NCBI RefSeq assembly: GCF_033705735.1
Contig: NZ_CP131130.1
Span: 3,297,501-3,361,500 of the forward strand
Source: Shinella zoogloeoides
GTDB lineage: Bacteria; Pseudomonadota; Alphaproteobacteria; Rhizobiales; Rhizobiaceae
Direction of reading: 5' to 3'
Length of the DNA stretch: 64,000 bases
A model generated the notes under the pieces. That model was given only the letters and a program-made list of their open reading frames with translations. It had not been told where the DNA came from and ran no database searches. Position 1 is the stretch's first letter, and every line of letters starts with the position of its first letter. This document shows positions 45,715-53,946 of this stretch, piece by piece. A program made the position numbers and the translations under genes.

Positions 45715-46326
45715 ATGGCAGAGACAGAGACGACGCCCGCCCGCCGCTCCATCGGCGCGACGCGCAATCCGGCAAGCGAGGCGGCGATCCTCGCGGCGGC
45801 GGAAGCGGTGCTGGTGGAAAACGGGATCGGCGGCTTCTCCATCGAGGCGGTAGCGCGGCGCGCGCGCGCCGGCAAGCCGACGATCTATCGCTGGTGGCCC
45901 TCGCAGGCCGCCCTCCTGCTCGACGTCTATCACAGCCGCAAGCGCGTGAGCTTCGTCTTCCCGGACAAGGGCAATGTGCGCGACGACCTGCGCACCTATC
46001 TTTCCAGCCTGCTGGTGACCTGGCGGGAGGGTACGAGCGGCGCGGTCTTCCGCTCCGTGCTGGCGAAGGCGCAGGGCGAGCCGGATGCGCTGGCCGCGCT
46101 CTGCGCCTATATGGCCGAGCGCCGCAGCGAGAGCGGCGGCATCGTCGCCAAGGCACAGGCGCGCGGCGAGGTGCGCCCGGATGTCCGGCCGGAGCTGATC
46201 ACCGAGCTGCTGTCGAGCTTTGCCTGGGGGCGGCTCTTGACGGAGCGGCTCGACGTTTCCGACGAGGAAGTGGACGCCGTGGTCGACACGGTGCTGGCCG
46301 GTATCCTCGCGAAACCGGCCGGCTGA
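45715..46326 (+). CDS. TetR-family repressor
   Basis: A 203-residue TetR regulator. The helix-turn-helix is in GIGGFSIEAVARRARAGKPT followed by IYRWWPSQAALLLDVY (residues about 38-73). The ligand domain is of the TetR_C type found in AcrR-like proteins. It is divergent from the small membrane protein with a perfect inverted repeat between them, which points to autorepression and control of that gene. The ligand is unknown. Confidence 0.92.
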   Translation: MAETETTPARRSIGATRNPASEAAILAAAEAVLVENGIGGFSIEAVARRARAGKPTIYRWWPSQAALLLDVYHSRKRVSFVFPDKGNVRDDLRTYLSSLLVTWREGTSGAVFRSVLAKAQGEPDALAALCAYMAERRSESGGIVAKAQARGEVRPDVRPELITELLSSFAWGRLLTERLDVSDEEVDAVVDTVLAGILAKPAG

Positions 46327-46330
46327 CCGC

Positions 46331-47002
46331 TCAGTCCGCCGTGCGCACCAGCCGCAGCCTGCCGTCGGCGTCCACCTCGGTGGCGACGCCCTCGTAGCTC
46401 TTCAGCAGCGGATGGCTGGTGTCGATCGGGTGATGGTGCGTCGCCGTCATCACGACGACCTGCGCGCCCGCGCCCTCGCCGGCGAGGATGCCCGCCGGCA
46501 CGTCCTCGAAGACCAGGCAATCGGACGAGGCGAAGCCGAGCCGCTCGGCCCCGAGACGGTAACCGTCCGGCGCCGGCTTGCCCTTGGTGACGTCTTCTGC
46601 CGTCACGATGACCTTCGGCAGCGGAATGCCGGCGGCGGCAAGGCGGCGATGGGCAAGCGCGACAGGCGCGGAGGTCACGATGCCCCAGCGGTCGGCGGGC
46701 AGGGCGGACAGGAACGCGATGGCGCCGGGAATGGGCAGGATGCCGTCGATATCCTCCAGCTCCGCCTGTTCCACCTCCTTCGCCTCCGCGACCGGGTCGA
46801 CGCCCGGCAGGCCGAGCCGCGTGATCGTGTCGATGCCGCGCACGCCATGCATGGTCGGCAGGAAGGTTGCGACGTCGAGCCCGTGCTTCAGCGCCCACTG
46901 CGTCCAGACGCGCTCGGTCGCCGGAATGGAATTGATGATCGTGCCGTCCATGTCGAACAGGAAGGCGGAGAAGCTGCGATCGAAGATGGGACGTGCGGAC
47001 AA
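46331..47002 (-). CDS. HAD-superfamily sugar phosphatase
   Basis: A 223-residue HAD hydrolase of the beta-phosphoglucomutase-like / sugar phosphatase group. Motif I is FLFDMDGTIINS (Asp17, Asp19), motif II is IVTSAP, motif III is GKPAPDGY and motif IV is VFEDVPAGI. The start is uncertain. A TTG at 47002 with AGG upstream gives the normal family length. The frame stays open to a GTG at 47167, but that extension is Ala/Pro/Arg-rich and unlike the family. It is close behind tetR and convergent to it. Confidence 0.85.
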   Translation of the reverse strand: MSARPIFDRSFSAFLFDMDGTIINSIPATERVWTQWALKHGLDVATFLPTMHGVRGIDTITRLGLPGVDPVAEAKEVEQAELEDIDGILPIPGAIAFLSALPADRWGIVTSAPVALAHRRLAAAGIPLPKVIVTAEDVTKGKPAPDGYRLGAERLGFASSDCLVFEDVPAGILAGEGAGAQVVVMTATHHHPIDTSHPLLKSYEGVATEVDADGRLRLVRTAD

Positions 47003-47199
47003 GGAGAGGACCTGCTGGCTGGGAGGGGAGGATGCGAAGCGCGGCGGGAGTTCTGGATTACCCGCTGCGGACCGCGCAGGCAACCGTGCTTGACGCGCTT
47101 GCGTCGCCGGGCCCGCCGCCCCATCTTTCTGTTGCTCACCCACGAATGTGCCGCGAAGTGATTCCACTCGGGCGAAAAAAATGCTCTAGCTCTCACGCC

Positions 47200-48324
47200 A
47201 TGCCGCACAAGGTCTTTCTTTCCCGCCTCAAGCTCACGGATTTCCGCAATTATGCGGCCCTGTCGCTGCCGCTCGACGGCCGGCATGTCGTGCTGACGGG
47301 GCAGAACGGCGCGGGCAAGACCAATCTCATGGAGGCCGTCTCGTTCCTCTCGCCCGGCCGGGGCCTGCGCCGCGCCGCCTATGGCGACGTGCCGCGCGCC
47401 GGCAGCGAGGCTGGCTTCTCCGTCTTCGCGACGCTGGAGGGCATGCAGGGCGAGGTGGATATCGGCACCGGCACGGAGGGCGGCGAGGACGGCCAGTCGC
47501 GAAAGCTCCGGCTCAACGGCACGCCGGCCCGCACCGTCGATGAGCTTCTCGACCACCTGCGTGTCGTCTGGCTGACGCCCTCCATGGACGGGCTCTTCAC
47601 CGGCCCTTCCGCCGATCGCCGCCGCTTCCTCGACCGGCTGGTCCTGTCGCTCGATCCCGAGCACGGCCGCCGCGCGGCGGATTTCGAGAAGGCGATGCGC
47701 GGCCGCAATCGCCTCCTCTCCGATCACCGGCCCGATCCCGCCTGGCTGACGGCGCTGGAGAAGCAGATGGCCGAACTCGGCATTGCCATGGCCCATGCGC
47801 GCCACGAGCTCGTCGGCCTCCTCTCCGGCCTTGTCGAGGCGGCGCGCGACGACGGACCGTTCCCCTCCGCCACGATGCGGCTTTCCGGCTTCCTCGACGG
47901 GGAATGGCAGCGCCCGGCCTACGAGATCGAGGAGATCTATCTCGGCATGTTGCAGGAGGGCCGCTACCGCGACGCCGCCGCCGGCCGCACGCTGGACGGC
48001 CCGCACCGCGCCGATCTCCTCATCCGCCACCGCGAGAAGGACATGGAGGCCGAGCGCTGCTCGACGGGCGAGCAGAAGGCACTGCTCGTCGGCCTCATCC
48101 TCGCCCATGCCGGGCTCGTCGCCGGCATGACCGGCCATGCGCCGGTTCTGCTGCTCGACGAGATCGCCGCCCATCTCGACGAGGGCCGCCGCGCCGCGCT
48201 GTTCGACCGGGTCGACGCGCTCGGCGGGCAGGCCTTCATGACCGGCACGGACCGGGCGATGTTCGATGCGCTCGGCGAGCGCGCCCAGTTCCTCACTGTC
48301 TCGAACGGAGGCATCCTGCCATGA
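47200..48324 (+). CDS. recF: DNA replication and repair protein RecF
   Basis: A 374-residue SMC-like ATPase that loads RecA at gaps with RecO and RecR. Walker A is GQNGAGKT (34-41). The signature is CSTGEQKALLVGLILAH and Walker B is LLLDEIAAHLD. ATG at 47200 gives the family start VFLSRLKLTDFRNY. It is not next to dnaN or gyrB here, as is usual in rhizobia. The stop overlaps the moeB start. Confidence 0.96.
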   Translation: MPHKVFLSRLKLTDFRNYAALSLPLDGRHVVLTGQNGAGKTNLMEAVSFLSPGRGLRRAAYGDVPRAGSEAGFSVFATLEGMQGEVDIGTGTEGGEDGQSRKLRLNGTPARTVDELLDHLRVVWLTPSMDGLFTGPSADRRRFLDRLVLSLDPEHGRRAADFEKAMRGRNRLLSDHRPDPAWLTALEKQMAELGIAMAHARHELVGLLSGLVEAARDDGPFPSATMRLSGFLDGEWQRPAYEIEEIYLGMLQEGRYRDAAAGRTLDGPHRADLLIRHREKDMEAERCSTGEQKALLVGLILAHAGLVAGMTGHAPVLLLDEIAAHLDEGRRAALFDRVDALGGQAFMTGTDRAMFDALGERAQFLTVSNGGILP

Positions 48325-49085
48325 CCGATCCGCTGAGCCCCGAAGAGATCGACCGCTACCGCCGCCACATCGTGCTCGCCGAGATCGGCGGCGCCGGCCA
48401 GCAGAAGCTGAAGGCGGCCAATGTGCTGGTCGTCGGGGCGGGCGGCCTCGGCGCGCCGGTCATCCAGTATCTCGCCGCCGCCGGCATCGGCCATATCGGC
48501 GTCCTCGACGACGACACGGTCTCGCTCTCCAATCTCCAGCGCCAGGTGATCCACGACACCGCCGGTATCGGCACGGCGAAGGTCGCCAGCGCCGAGGCCG
48601 CCGTCGCCCGCCTCAACCCGCATGTCCGCTTCACCGGCATCTCCGAGCGCCTGACGCCGGACAATGCCGCGCGCCTCCTCTCTGGCTACGATCTTCTGGT
48701 CGACGGATCGGATAATTTCGATACACGCTATGCCTCGGCGGATGCGGCGGAAGCCGCGCGCATCCCGCTGGTGACGGGTGCGGTCGGCCGCTTCGACGGC
48801 TCCGTGACGGTGCTGAAGCCCTATGAGGCGGGACCGGACGGCATGCCTCATCCCGGCTACCGCGACCTCTTCCCCGACGCCCCGCCGCCGGGCGTCGTGC
48901 CGGCCTGCGCGGAGGCCGGCATCGTCGGCGCGCTGACGGGGGTTATCGGCACGCTGATGGCGATGGAGGTAATAAAGCTGGTGACGGGCGCGGGCGAGCC
49001 GCTGGTCGGGCGGCTTCTGCTCTATGATGGATTGGCGGCGCGGTTCGAGACGCTGAAATACAGGCGACGGAAGAGCGGTTCCTGA
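48321..49085 (+). CDS. moeB: MoeB / ThiF family adenylyltransferase
   Basis: A 254-residue E1-like enzyme that adenylates the C-terminus of MoaD (or ThiS). The nucleotide site is VLVVGAGGLGAPVIQYLAAAG with DDDTVSLSNLQRQ. The VPACAEAGIVGALTG block holds a conserved Cys. The CxxC zinc pairs of E. coli MoeB are largely missing, as in many alphaproteobacterial members. The start overlaps recF (ATGA), so they share a transcript. The cofactor route would support XdhB. Confidence 0.9.
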   Translation: MTDPLSPEEIDRYRRHIVLAEIGGAGQQKLKAANVLVVGAGGLGAPVIQYLAAAGIGHIGVLDDDTVSLSNLQRQVIHDTAGIGTAKVASAEAAVARLNPHVRFTGISERLTPDNAARLLSGYDLLVDGSDNFDTRYASADAAEAARIPLVTGAVGRFDGSVTVLKPYEAGPDGMPHPGYRDLFPDAPPPGVVPACAEAGIVGALTGVIGTLMAMEVIKLVTGAGEPLVGRLLLYDGLAARFETLKYRRRKSGS

Positions 49086-49104
49086 CGAGGCGTTTGCCGC
49101 TCAC

Positions 49105-49255
49105 CCCCCTCTGCCCTGCCGGGCATCTCCCCCACAAGGGGGGAGATCGGCAAGACGCAAAAACCTTGCTCATGCAGGAACGTTAAAGATCGGCGAGACG
49201 CTGCCCCATCCAATCTCCCCCCTTGTGGGGGAGATGCCCGGCAGGGCAGAGGGGG
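49105..49255. repeat. RIME1-like element with 43-bp perfect inverted repeats
   Basis: The arms at 49105-49147 and 49213-49255 are exact reverse complements over 43 bp, separated by 65 bp. Each arm contains its own small palindrome, ATCTCCCCC and its complement around ACAAG. Size, GC-rich arms and intergenic place match the rhizobial RIME1 elements of about 100-150 bp. It lies between convergent genes. Confidence 0.8.
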
Positions 49256-49272
49256 TATGCCCGCCGCTCCAT

Positions 49273-50277
49273 CTACACCCTGCTCGGCAACACCCGATCC
49301 GGCGGCCGGTGCCCGTCGAAGAAGGTGCGGATGTTGATCACGACCTTCTCGCCCATGTCCACGCGCCCCTCGATGGTGGCCGAGCTCATATGCGGCAGCA
49401 GCACCACTTTGCCTTCGGACGCCAGCTTCAGGAGCTTCGGATTGACCGACGGCTCGTTCTCGAAGACGTCGAGGCCGGCGCCGGCGATCCTGCCTTCCCT
49501 GAGGCACTTGATCAGCGCCGTCTCGTCGATGATGCCGCCGCGCGCCGTGTTGACGATGTAGCTCGTCGGCTGCATCAGCTCGAGCCGGCGGGCCGAAAGC
49601 AGGTGGTAGGTGGCGGGCGTGGAGGGGCAGTTGACCGAGACGATGTCGACGCGGGCGAGCATCTGGTCGAGGCTGTCCCAGTAGGTCGCTTCCAGCGCGT
49701 CTTCCGTGTCCGGGCGCACGCGGTTGCGGTTGTGGTAGTGGATGGAGAGGCCGAAGGCCTTGGCGCGCTTGGCGACGGCGGTGCCGATGCGGCCCATGCC
49801 GACGATGCCGAGGCGCTTGCCCCAGATGCGCCGGCCGATCATCCAGGTCGGCGACCAGCCGGACCACTCGCCCTTGCGGTCGGTCAGGATGCGCGCACCC
49901 TCGGCAAGCCGGCGGGGCACGGCGAGGATGAGCGCCATCGTCATGTCGGCCGTGTCCTCGGTCAGCACGTTCGGCGTGTTGGTGACGGTTATGCCCTTTC
50001 GCGCGGCGGCTTCCACGTCGACATTGTCGACGCCGTTGGAAAAGCACGCGATCAATTTGAGCTGCGGCCCCGCCTGCTCGATCAGCGCGGCGTCGATCCG
50101 GTCCGTCAGCGTGGGCACCAAGACGTCCGCGCTCTTCACGGCGGCGACGAGTTCGGGCTGTGTGCGCGGGCTGTCGTCGATGTTGAGCTCGGCGTCGAAC
50201 AGTTCGCGCATCCGGGTCTCCACCACCTCGGGCAGGCGGCGGGTGATGTAGACCTTCGGTTTTTTCTTCTGCGTCAT
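49273..50277 (-). CDS. D-isomer 2-hydroxyacid dehydrogenase (glyoxylate/hydroxypyruvate reductase-like)
   Basis: A 334-residue NAD(P)-dependent dehydrogenase. The nucleotide motif is LGIVGMGRIGTAVAKR. Catalytic blocks are NTARGGIIDE, DVFENEPSVNPKLL and LLPHMSSATIE (acid-base His). It most resembles GyaR-type glyoxylate and hydroxypyruvate reductases, so it could draw on the same intermediates as the gcl operon. That link is inferred. No operon partner. Confidence 0.9.
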   Translation of the reverse strand: MTQKKKPKVYITRRLPEVVETRMRELFDAELNIDDSPRTQPELVAAVKSADVLVPTLTDRIDAALIEQAGPQLKLIACFSNGVDNVDVEAAARKGITVTNTPNVLTEDTADMTMALILAVPRRLAEGARILTDRKGEWSGWSPTWMIGRRIWGKRLGIVGMGRIGTAVAKRAKAFGLSIHYHNRNRVRPDTEDALEATYWDSLDQMLARVDIVSVNCPSTPATYHLLSARRLELMQPTSYIVNTARGGIIDETALIKCLREGRIAGAGLDVFENEPSVNPKLLKLASEGKVVLLPHMSSATIEGRVDMGEKVVINIRTFFDGHRPPDRVLPSRV

Positions 50278-50458
50278 GGGATGTTCCGGCGTGCTGTTGA
50301 CGGGTCCTTAACCAAGTTGGGCAAGGATTGCTTCATCAGGGGCATTTTCTACCAGACCCGGTCGCGAAGACAATCCGCTCATGGGGCGGTCCGCGCGATT
50401 TGCCACTCCGCTCCGGTTCGGCAGCCCGATGCCTTCCTCAGTTTGTGCGGATTTTGCC

Positions 50459-50995
50459 ATGCGTCACCTCGTGCGTTTCAGCCTCGCCGCCCTTGCGGGC
50501 ATTCTCATTTCCGTCGCCGGCGTGGAGTTCGCCCATGCGCAGGCGGCCAAGGGGCCGAGCGGCCTGCCGCTTCCCCGCTTCGTCAGCCTCAAGGCCAGGA
50601 GCGTGAACCTGCGCGTCGGCCCGAGCGTCGATTATGCCGTTTCCTGGCGCTACATGAAATCCGGCGTGCCGGTCGAGATCATCCAGGAATACGACAACTG
50701 GCGCCGCATCCGCGATGCCGACGGCACGGAAGGCTGGGTCAACCAGGCGCTGCTGTCCGGCGAGCGCACCGCCGTGACCGCGCCGTGGATGCGCGGCAAG
50801 GGCGACGAGATCTTCGTCAACATGCGCCGCGAGGCGCTGGCGAACGCCACGGTCGTCGCCAAGATCCAGCCCGGCGTCGTGGTCAAGGTCGGCGAATGCA
50901 ACGGCGACTGGTGCCGTGCCGAAGTGGACGGCACGGCCGGCTGGGTCTCGCAGAACGAGATCTGGGGCGCCTATCCCGGCGAAGCCTTCAAATAA
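50459..50995 (+). CDS. Secreted SH3-domain protein
   Basis: A 178-residue protein with an N-terminal signal sequence (hydrophobic core LAALAGILISVAGV, cleavage likely after AHA, residue 27) followed by two bacterial SH3-like units (about 42-100 and 110-170). The first has SVNLRVGPSVDYAVSWRY and GWVNQALL, the second EIFVNMRREA and GWVSQNEIWG. Such proteins are periplasmic and probably bind cell-wall peptides. Start by signal-peptide logic. Its 3' end overlaps the convergent kinase gene by 8 bp. Confidence 0.9.
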   Translation: MRHLVRFSLAALAGILISVAGVEFAHAQAAKGPSGLPLPRFVSLKARSVNLRVGPSVDYAVSWRYMKSGVPVEIIQEYDNWRRIRDADGTEGWVNQALLSGERTAVTAPWMRGKGDEIFVNMRREALANATVVAKIQPGVVVKVGECNGDWCRAEVDGTAGWVSQNEIWGAYPGEAFK

Positions 50996-51980
50996 GGCCG
51001 GCCTTTCGGCCTTCCTCCGCCAGCGACAGCAGCGGGCGGGGGCCGACCTGCTGGATGACGAGCCCGGCGGCAAGGCTGCCGAGCCGGCCGCAATCGGCAA
51101 GCGATCGCCCGGCCGTATAGCCGTAGAGGAAGCCGGCGGCATAGAGGTCGCCCGCGCCGGTCGTGTCGACCACGCGCGGAATGCTGATCGCGTCGACCTT
51201 CGTCCGCTCGCCCTTCGTCAGGATGACGGAGCCTTCCTCGCTCATCGTGACCGCCGCAAACCGGCAATCCCCGGCGATGCGCCGCAGCGCCTCCTCGAAG
51301 TCCTCCGTCTCGTAGAGCGCCAGGGCCTCGGCCTTGTTGGCGAAGACAATGTCGACGGTGCCGGAGCGCATCAGGTCAAGGAATTCGCCGCGGTAGCGGT
51401 GCACGCAGAAACTGTCGGAAAGCGTCATCGAGACTTCGCGGCCGTTCGCATGGGCGATGCGCGCGCATTCGCGGATCGCGTCCTTGGCGCGCGGCGGATC
51501 CCAGAGATAGCCCTCGAAATAAGTGACCTTGGCGTCCGCGACGACCTGTTCTTCCACGTCCTCGGGGCCGAGCTCGACGCAGGCGCCGAGATAGGTGTTC
51601 ATCGAGCGTTCGCCGTCCGGCGTCACGAAGATCATCGAGCGGGCGGTCGGCGGCGTGCCGGCGAGCGGCTTCGTCTCGAAATGGACGCCCTGGGCGCGGA
51701 TGTCGTGGATGAAGATGTCGCCGAGCTGATCGTTTGCGACCTTGCCGAAATAGGCGGCCCTGCCGCCGAAGCTGGCGACGCCCGAGGCGGTGTTGCCGGC
51801 GCTGCCGCCGGAGGCTTCGAGCGCGGGGCCCATGCGCGAATAGAGCAGTTCCGCCCGCTCCGCGTCGATGAGGTTCATCGCGCCCTTGATGATGCCGTTG
51901 TCGGTGATGAAGTTCTCGTCGCAGCGCGCGATGATGTCGACGATGGCGTTGCCGACCGTCAGCACGTCGTATTTGGTCAT
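50988..51980 (-). CDS. PfkB-family kinase, adenosine kinase-like
   Basis: A 330-residue ribokinase-fold enzyme. The N-terminal sugar site is TVGNAIVDIIARCD and GGSAGNTASGVASFGG. The C-terminal anion hole and catalytic Asp are in DTTGAGDLYAAGFLYGY. It is of the adenosine-kinase-like branch common in rhizobia. It would phosphorylate adenosine or another nucleoside or sugar. Monocistronic by layout, with a repeat just upstream. Confidence 0.9.
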   Translation of the reverse strand: MTKYDVLTVGNAIVDIIARCDENFITDNGIIKGAMNLIDAERAELLYSRMGPALEASGGSAGNTASGVASFGGRAAYFGKVANDQLGDIFIHDIRAQGVHFETKPLAGTPPTARSMIFVTPDGERSMNTYLGACVELGPEDVEEQVVADAKVTYFEGYLWDPPRAKDAIRECARIAHANGREVSMTLSDSFCVHRYRGEFLDLMRSGTVDIVFANKAEALALYETEDFEEALRRIAGDCRFAAVTMSEEGSVILTKGERTKVDAISIPRVVDTTGAGDLYAAGFLYGYTAGRSLADCGRLGSLAAGLVIQQVGPRPLLSLAEEGRKAGLI

Positions 51981-52020
51981 GCGGGAAAATCCCTTCCTGA
52001 AGGGTGGGGAGACCGGAGCA

Positions 52021-52142
52021 GCCCCTCATCCCGCTGCCGCGACCTTCTCCCCGCGGGCGGGGAGAAGGGACTTGTGGCGAAGCGTGCATCCTTCCCTTCT
52101 CCCCGCTTGCGGGGAGAAGGTGCCGGCAGGCGGATGAGGGGC
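52021..52142. repeat. Double-hairpin intergenic repeat
   Basis: The outer 10 bp, GCCCCTCATC and GATGAGGGGC, are exact reverse complements. Inside are two hairpins with almost the same sequence: CCTTCTCCCCGC / GCGGGGAGAAGG at 52043-52068 and again at 52095-52120. It lies between the adenosine kinase gene and efp. It is of the high-copy rhizobial mosaic type but differs from the 49-kb element. Confidence 0.75.
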
Positions 52143-52160
52143 CGCCCGATCCGGTCCTTG

Positions 52161-52730
52161 TCAGTCCTTGGCGCGTTCCACGTAGGAACCGTCTTCCGTC
52201 GCGATGACGACGCGGGTGCCGGCAGTGATATGCGGCGGGACCAGCGTGCGAACGCCGTTCGACAGCATCGCCGGCTTGTAGGAAGAGGAGGCCGTCTGGC
52301 CCTTCACGACCGGTTCGGTCTCGGTGATCTCGAGCGTGACGTGGCGCGGCAGGTCGATGGCGATCGCGACGCCCTCGTGCACGGAAAGAACGACCGTCAT
52401 GCCTTCCTGCAGGTAGGCCTTGAGGTCGCCGATGTCTTCCTGCGACATGGTGAGCTGGTCGTAGGTTTCCGGGTTCATGAAGTGGTAGCCGTCGCCGTCT
52501 TCATAAAGATAGTTGTGCTCGCGATCCTCGACGAAGGCGCGCTCGACCTGCTCGGTCGTGCGGTAGCGCTCGGAAACCTTGGTGCCGTCGGAGATGCGGC
52601 GCATGTCGACCTGCGTGACCGGCGTGCCCTTGCCCGGGTGGAAGTTCTGCGCCGTCAGCACGACATAGAGCTTGCCTTCGACCTCGAGGACATTGCCCTT
52701 GCGGACGGAAGAGGCGATGATCTTTACCAT
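52161..52730 (-). CDS. efp: Elongation factor P
   Basis: A 189-residue EF-P with three beta-barrel domains, which relieves ribosome stalling at proline runs. The tip of domain I reads FHPGKGTP with Lys34, the residue that EpmA modifies with beta-lysine. ATG at 52730 fits the family start ([19 protein letters not shown]). It is divergent from epmA and epmB across 151 bp, so all the visible factors for this modification are coded together. Confidence 0.97.
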   Translation of the reverse strand: MVKIIASSVRKGNVLEVEGKLYVVLTAQNFHPGKGTPVTQVDMRRISDGTKVSERYRTTEQVERAFVEDREHNYLYEDGDGYHFMNPETYDQLTMSQEDIGDLKAYLQEGMTVVLSVHEGVAIAIDLPRHVTLEITETEPVVKGQTASSSYKPAMLSNGVRTLVPPHITAGTRVVIATEDGSYVERAKD

Positions 52731-52881
52731 AAGTCTTCCTTGTAACTGGATGGTTCGCGTCGTAGAGGACCGCCACAAGACGTTTCCGCGAACGCTGAAA
52801 ATACGTTTTCGGGGCCGCAACTACCCTATATTCCGGCAAAAGACCAGTCTTGCCGCCGGCATCGCCGAAGAAACCTGTCAC

Positions 52882-53946
52882 ATGAGCGCCACAAGCCTGA
52901 AGCCCTCGCCCTGGTGGACGCCCGACGTCCATGCCGACCGCCGGCCGTTCCTGATGGCGCGAAACCGCATCCAGGCGGCGCTGCGCGGCTGGTTTGCCGC
53001 GCGCGACTTCGTCGAGGTGGACACCGCGACATTGCAGGTCTCGCCCGGCAACGAGGCGCATCTGCATGCCTTCGAGACCGCCGCCATCGGCCATGCAGGC
53101 ACACAGACGCCGCTCTACCTGCACACCTCGCCGGAATTCGCCTGCAAGAAGCTGCTGGCGGCGGGCGAGCGGCGCATCGCCTGCTTCGCCCATGTCTACC
53201 GCAACCGCGAGCGCGGCCCGCTGCACCATCCCGAATTCACCATGCTGGAATGGTATCGCGCCGGCGAGACCTATGACGTGCTGATGGCCGATTGCGGCGA
53301 GATGCTCGCGCTCGCCGCCGAAACGGCCGGCGTCTCCCTTCTTTCTTATCGCGGCGCGACCTGCGATCCCGCGCGGCCGCCCGAGCGGCTGACGGTGGCC
53401 GATGCCTTCACGCGCCACGCCGGCATCGATCTCCTCGCGACGATCCGCGCCGATGGTTCGACGGATCGCGAGACCCTTGCCGCCGCCATGCGGGCCAGGG
53501 ATCTCCGCGTTGCGGATGACGACACCTGGGCCGATCTCTTCAGCCGCGTGCTGGTGGAAAAGGTCGAGCCGGAACTCGGCTTCGGCCGCGCCACCATCCT
53601 CTGCGAATACCCGACGGCGGAAGCAGCGCTGGCGCGACCCGCGCCGCACGATCCGCGCGTCGCCGAGCGCTTCGAGCTCTATGCCTGCGGCGTGGAGCTC
53701 GCCAATGCCTTCGGAGAGCTGACGGACGCCGCCGAGCAGCGCCGCCGCTTCGAGCTGGAAATGGCGGAAAAGGCCCGCGTCTATGGCGAGACCTATCCGC
53801 TCGACGAGGACTTTCTCGCCGCCCTCGCTCTCATGCCGGAAGCGAGCGGCATCGCGCTCGGCTTCGACCGTCTCGTCATGCTGGCGACCGGCGCGCGCCG
53901 AATCGGCCAGGTGCTCTGGGCGCCCGTTGCGGAGACTGCGCCGTGA
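52882..53946 (+). CDS. epmA: EF-P lysyltransferase EpmA (GenX/PoxA)
   Basis: A 354-residue class II synthetase-like enzyme related to lysyl-tRNA synthetase without an anticodon domain. It joins (R)-beta-lysine to Lys34 of EF-P. Motif 2 is FAHVYRNRERGPLHHPEFTM, and motif 3 is ALGFDRLVMLATGARRIGQV. ATG at 52882 agrees with the family start. Its stop overlaps the epmB start codon (GTGA). Confidence 0.96.
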   Translation: MSATSLKPSPWWTPDVHADRRPFLMARNRIQAALRGWFAARDFVEVDTATLQVSPGNEAHLHAFETAAIGHAGTQTPLYLHTSPEFACKKLLAAGERRIACFAHVYRNRERGPLHHPEFTMLEWYRAGETYDVLMADCGEMLALAAETAGVSLLSYRGATCDPARPPERLTVADAFTRHAGIDLLATIRADGSTDRETLAAAMRARDLRVADDDTWADLFSRVLVEKVEPELGFGRATILCEYPTAEAALARPAPHDPRVAERFELYACGVELANAFGELTDAAEQRRRFELEMAEKARVYGETYPLDEDFLAALALMPEASGIALGFDRLVMLATGARRIGQVLWAPVAETAP

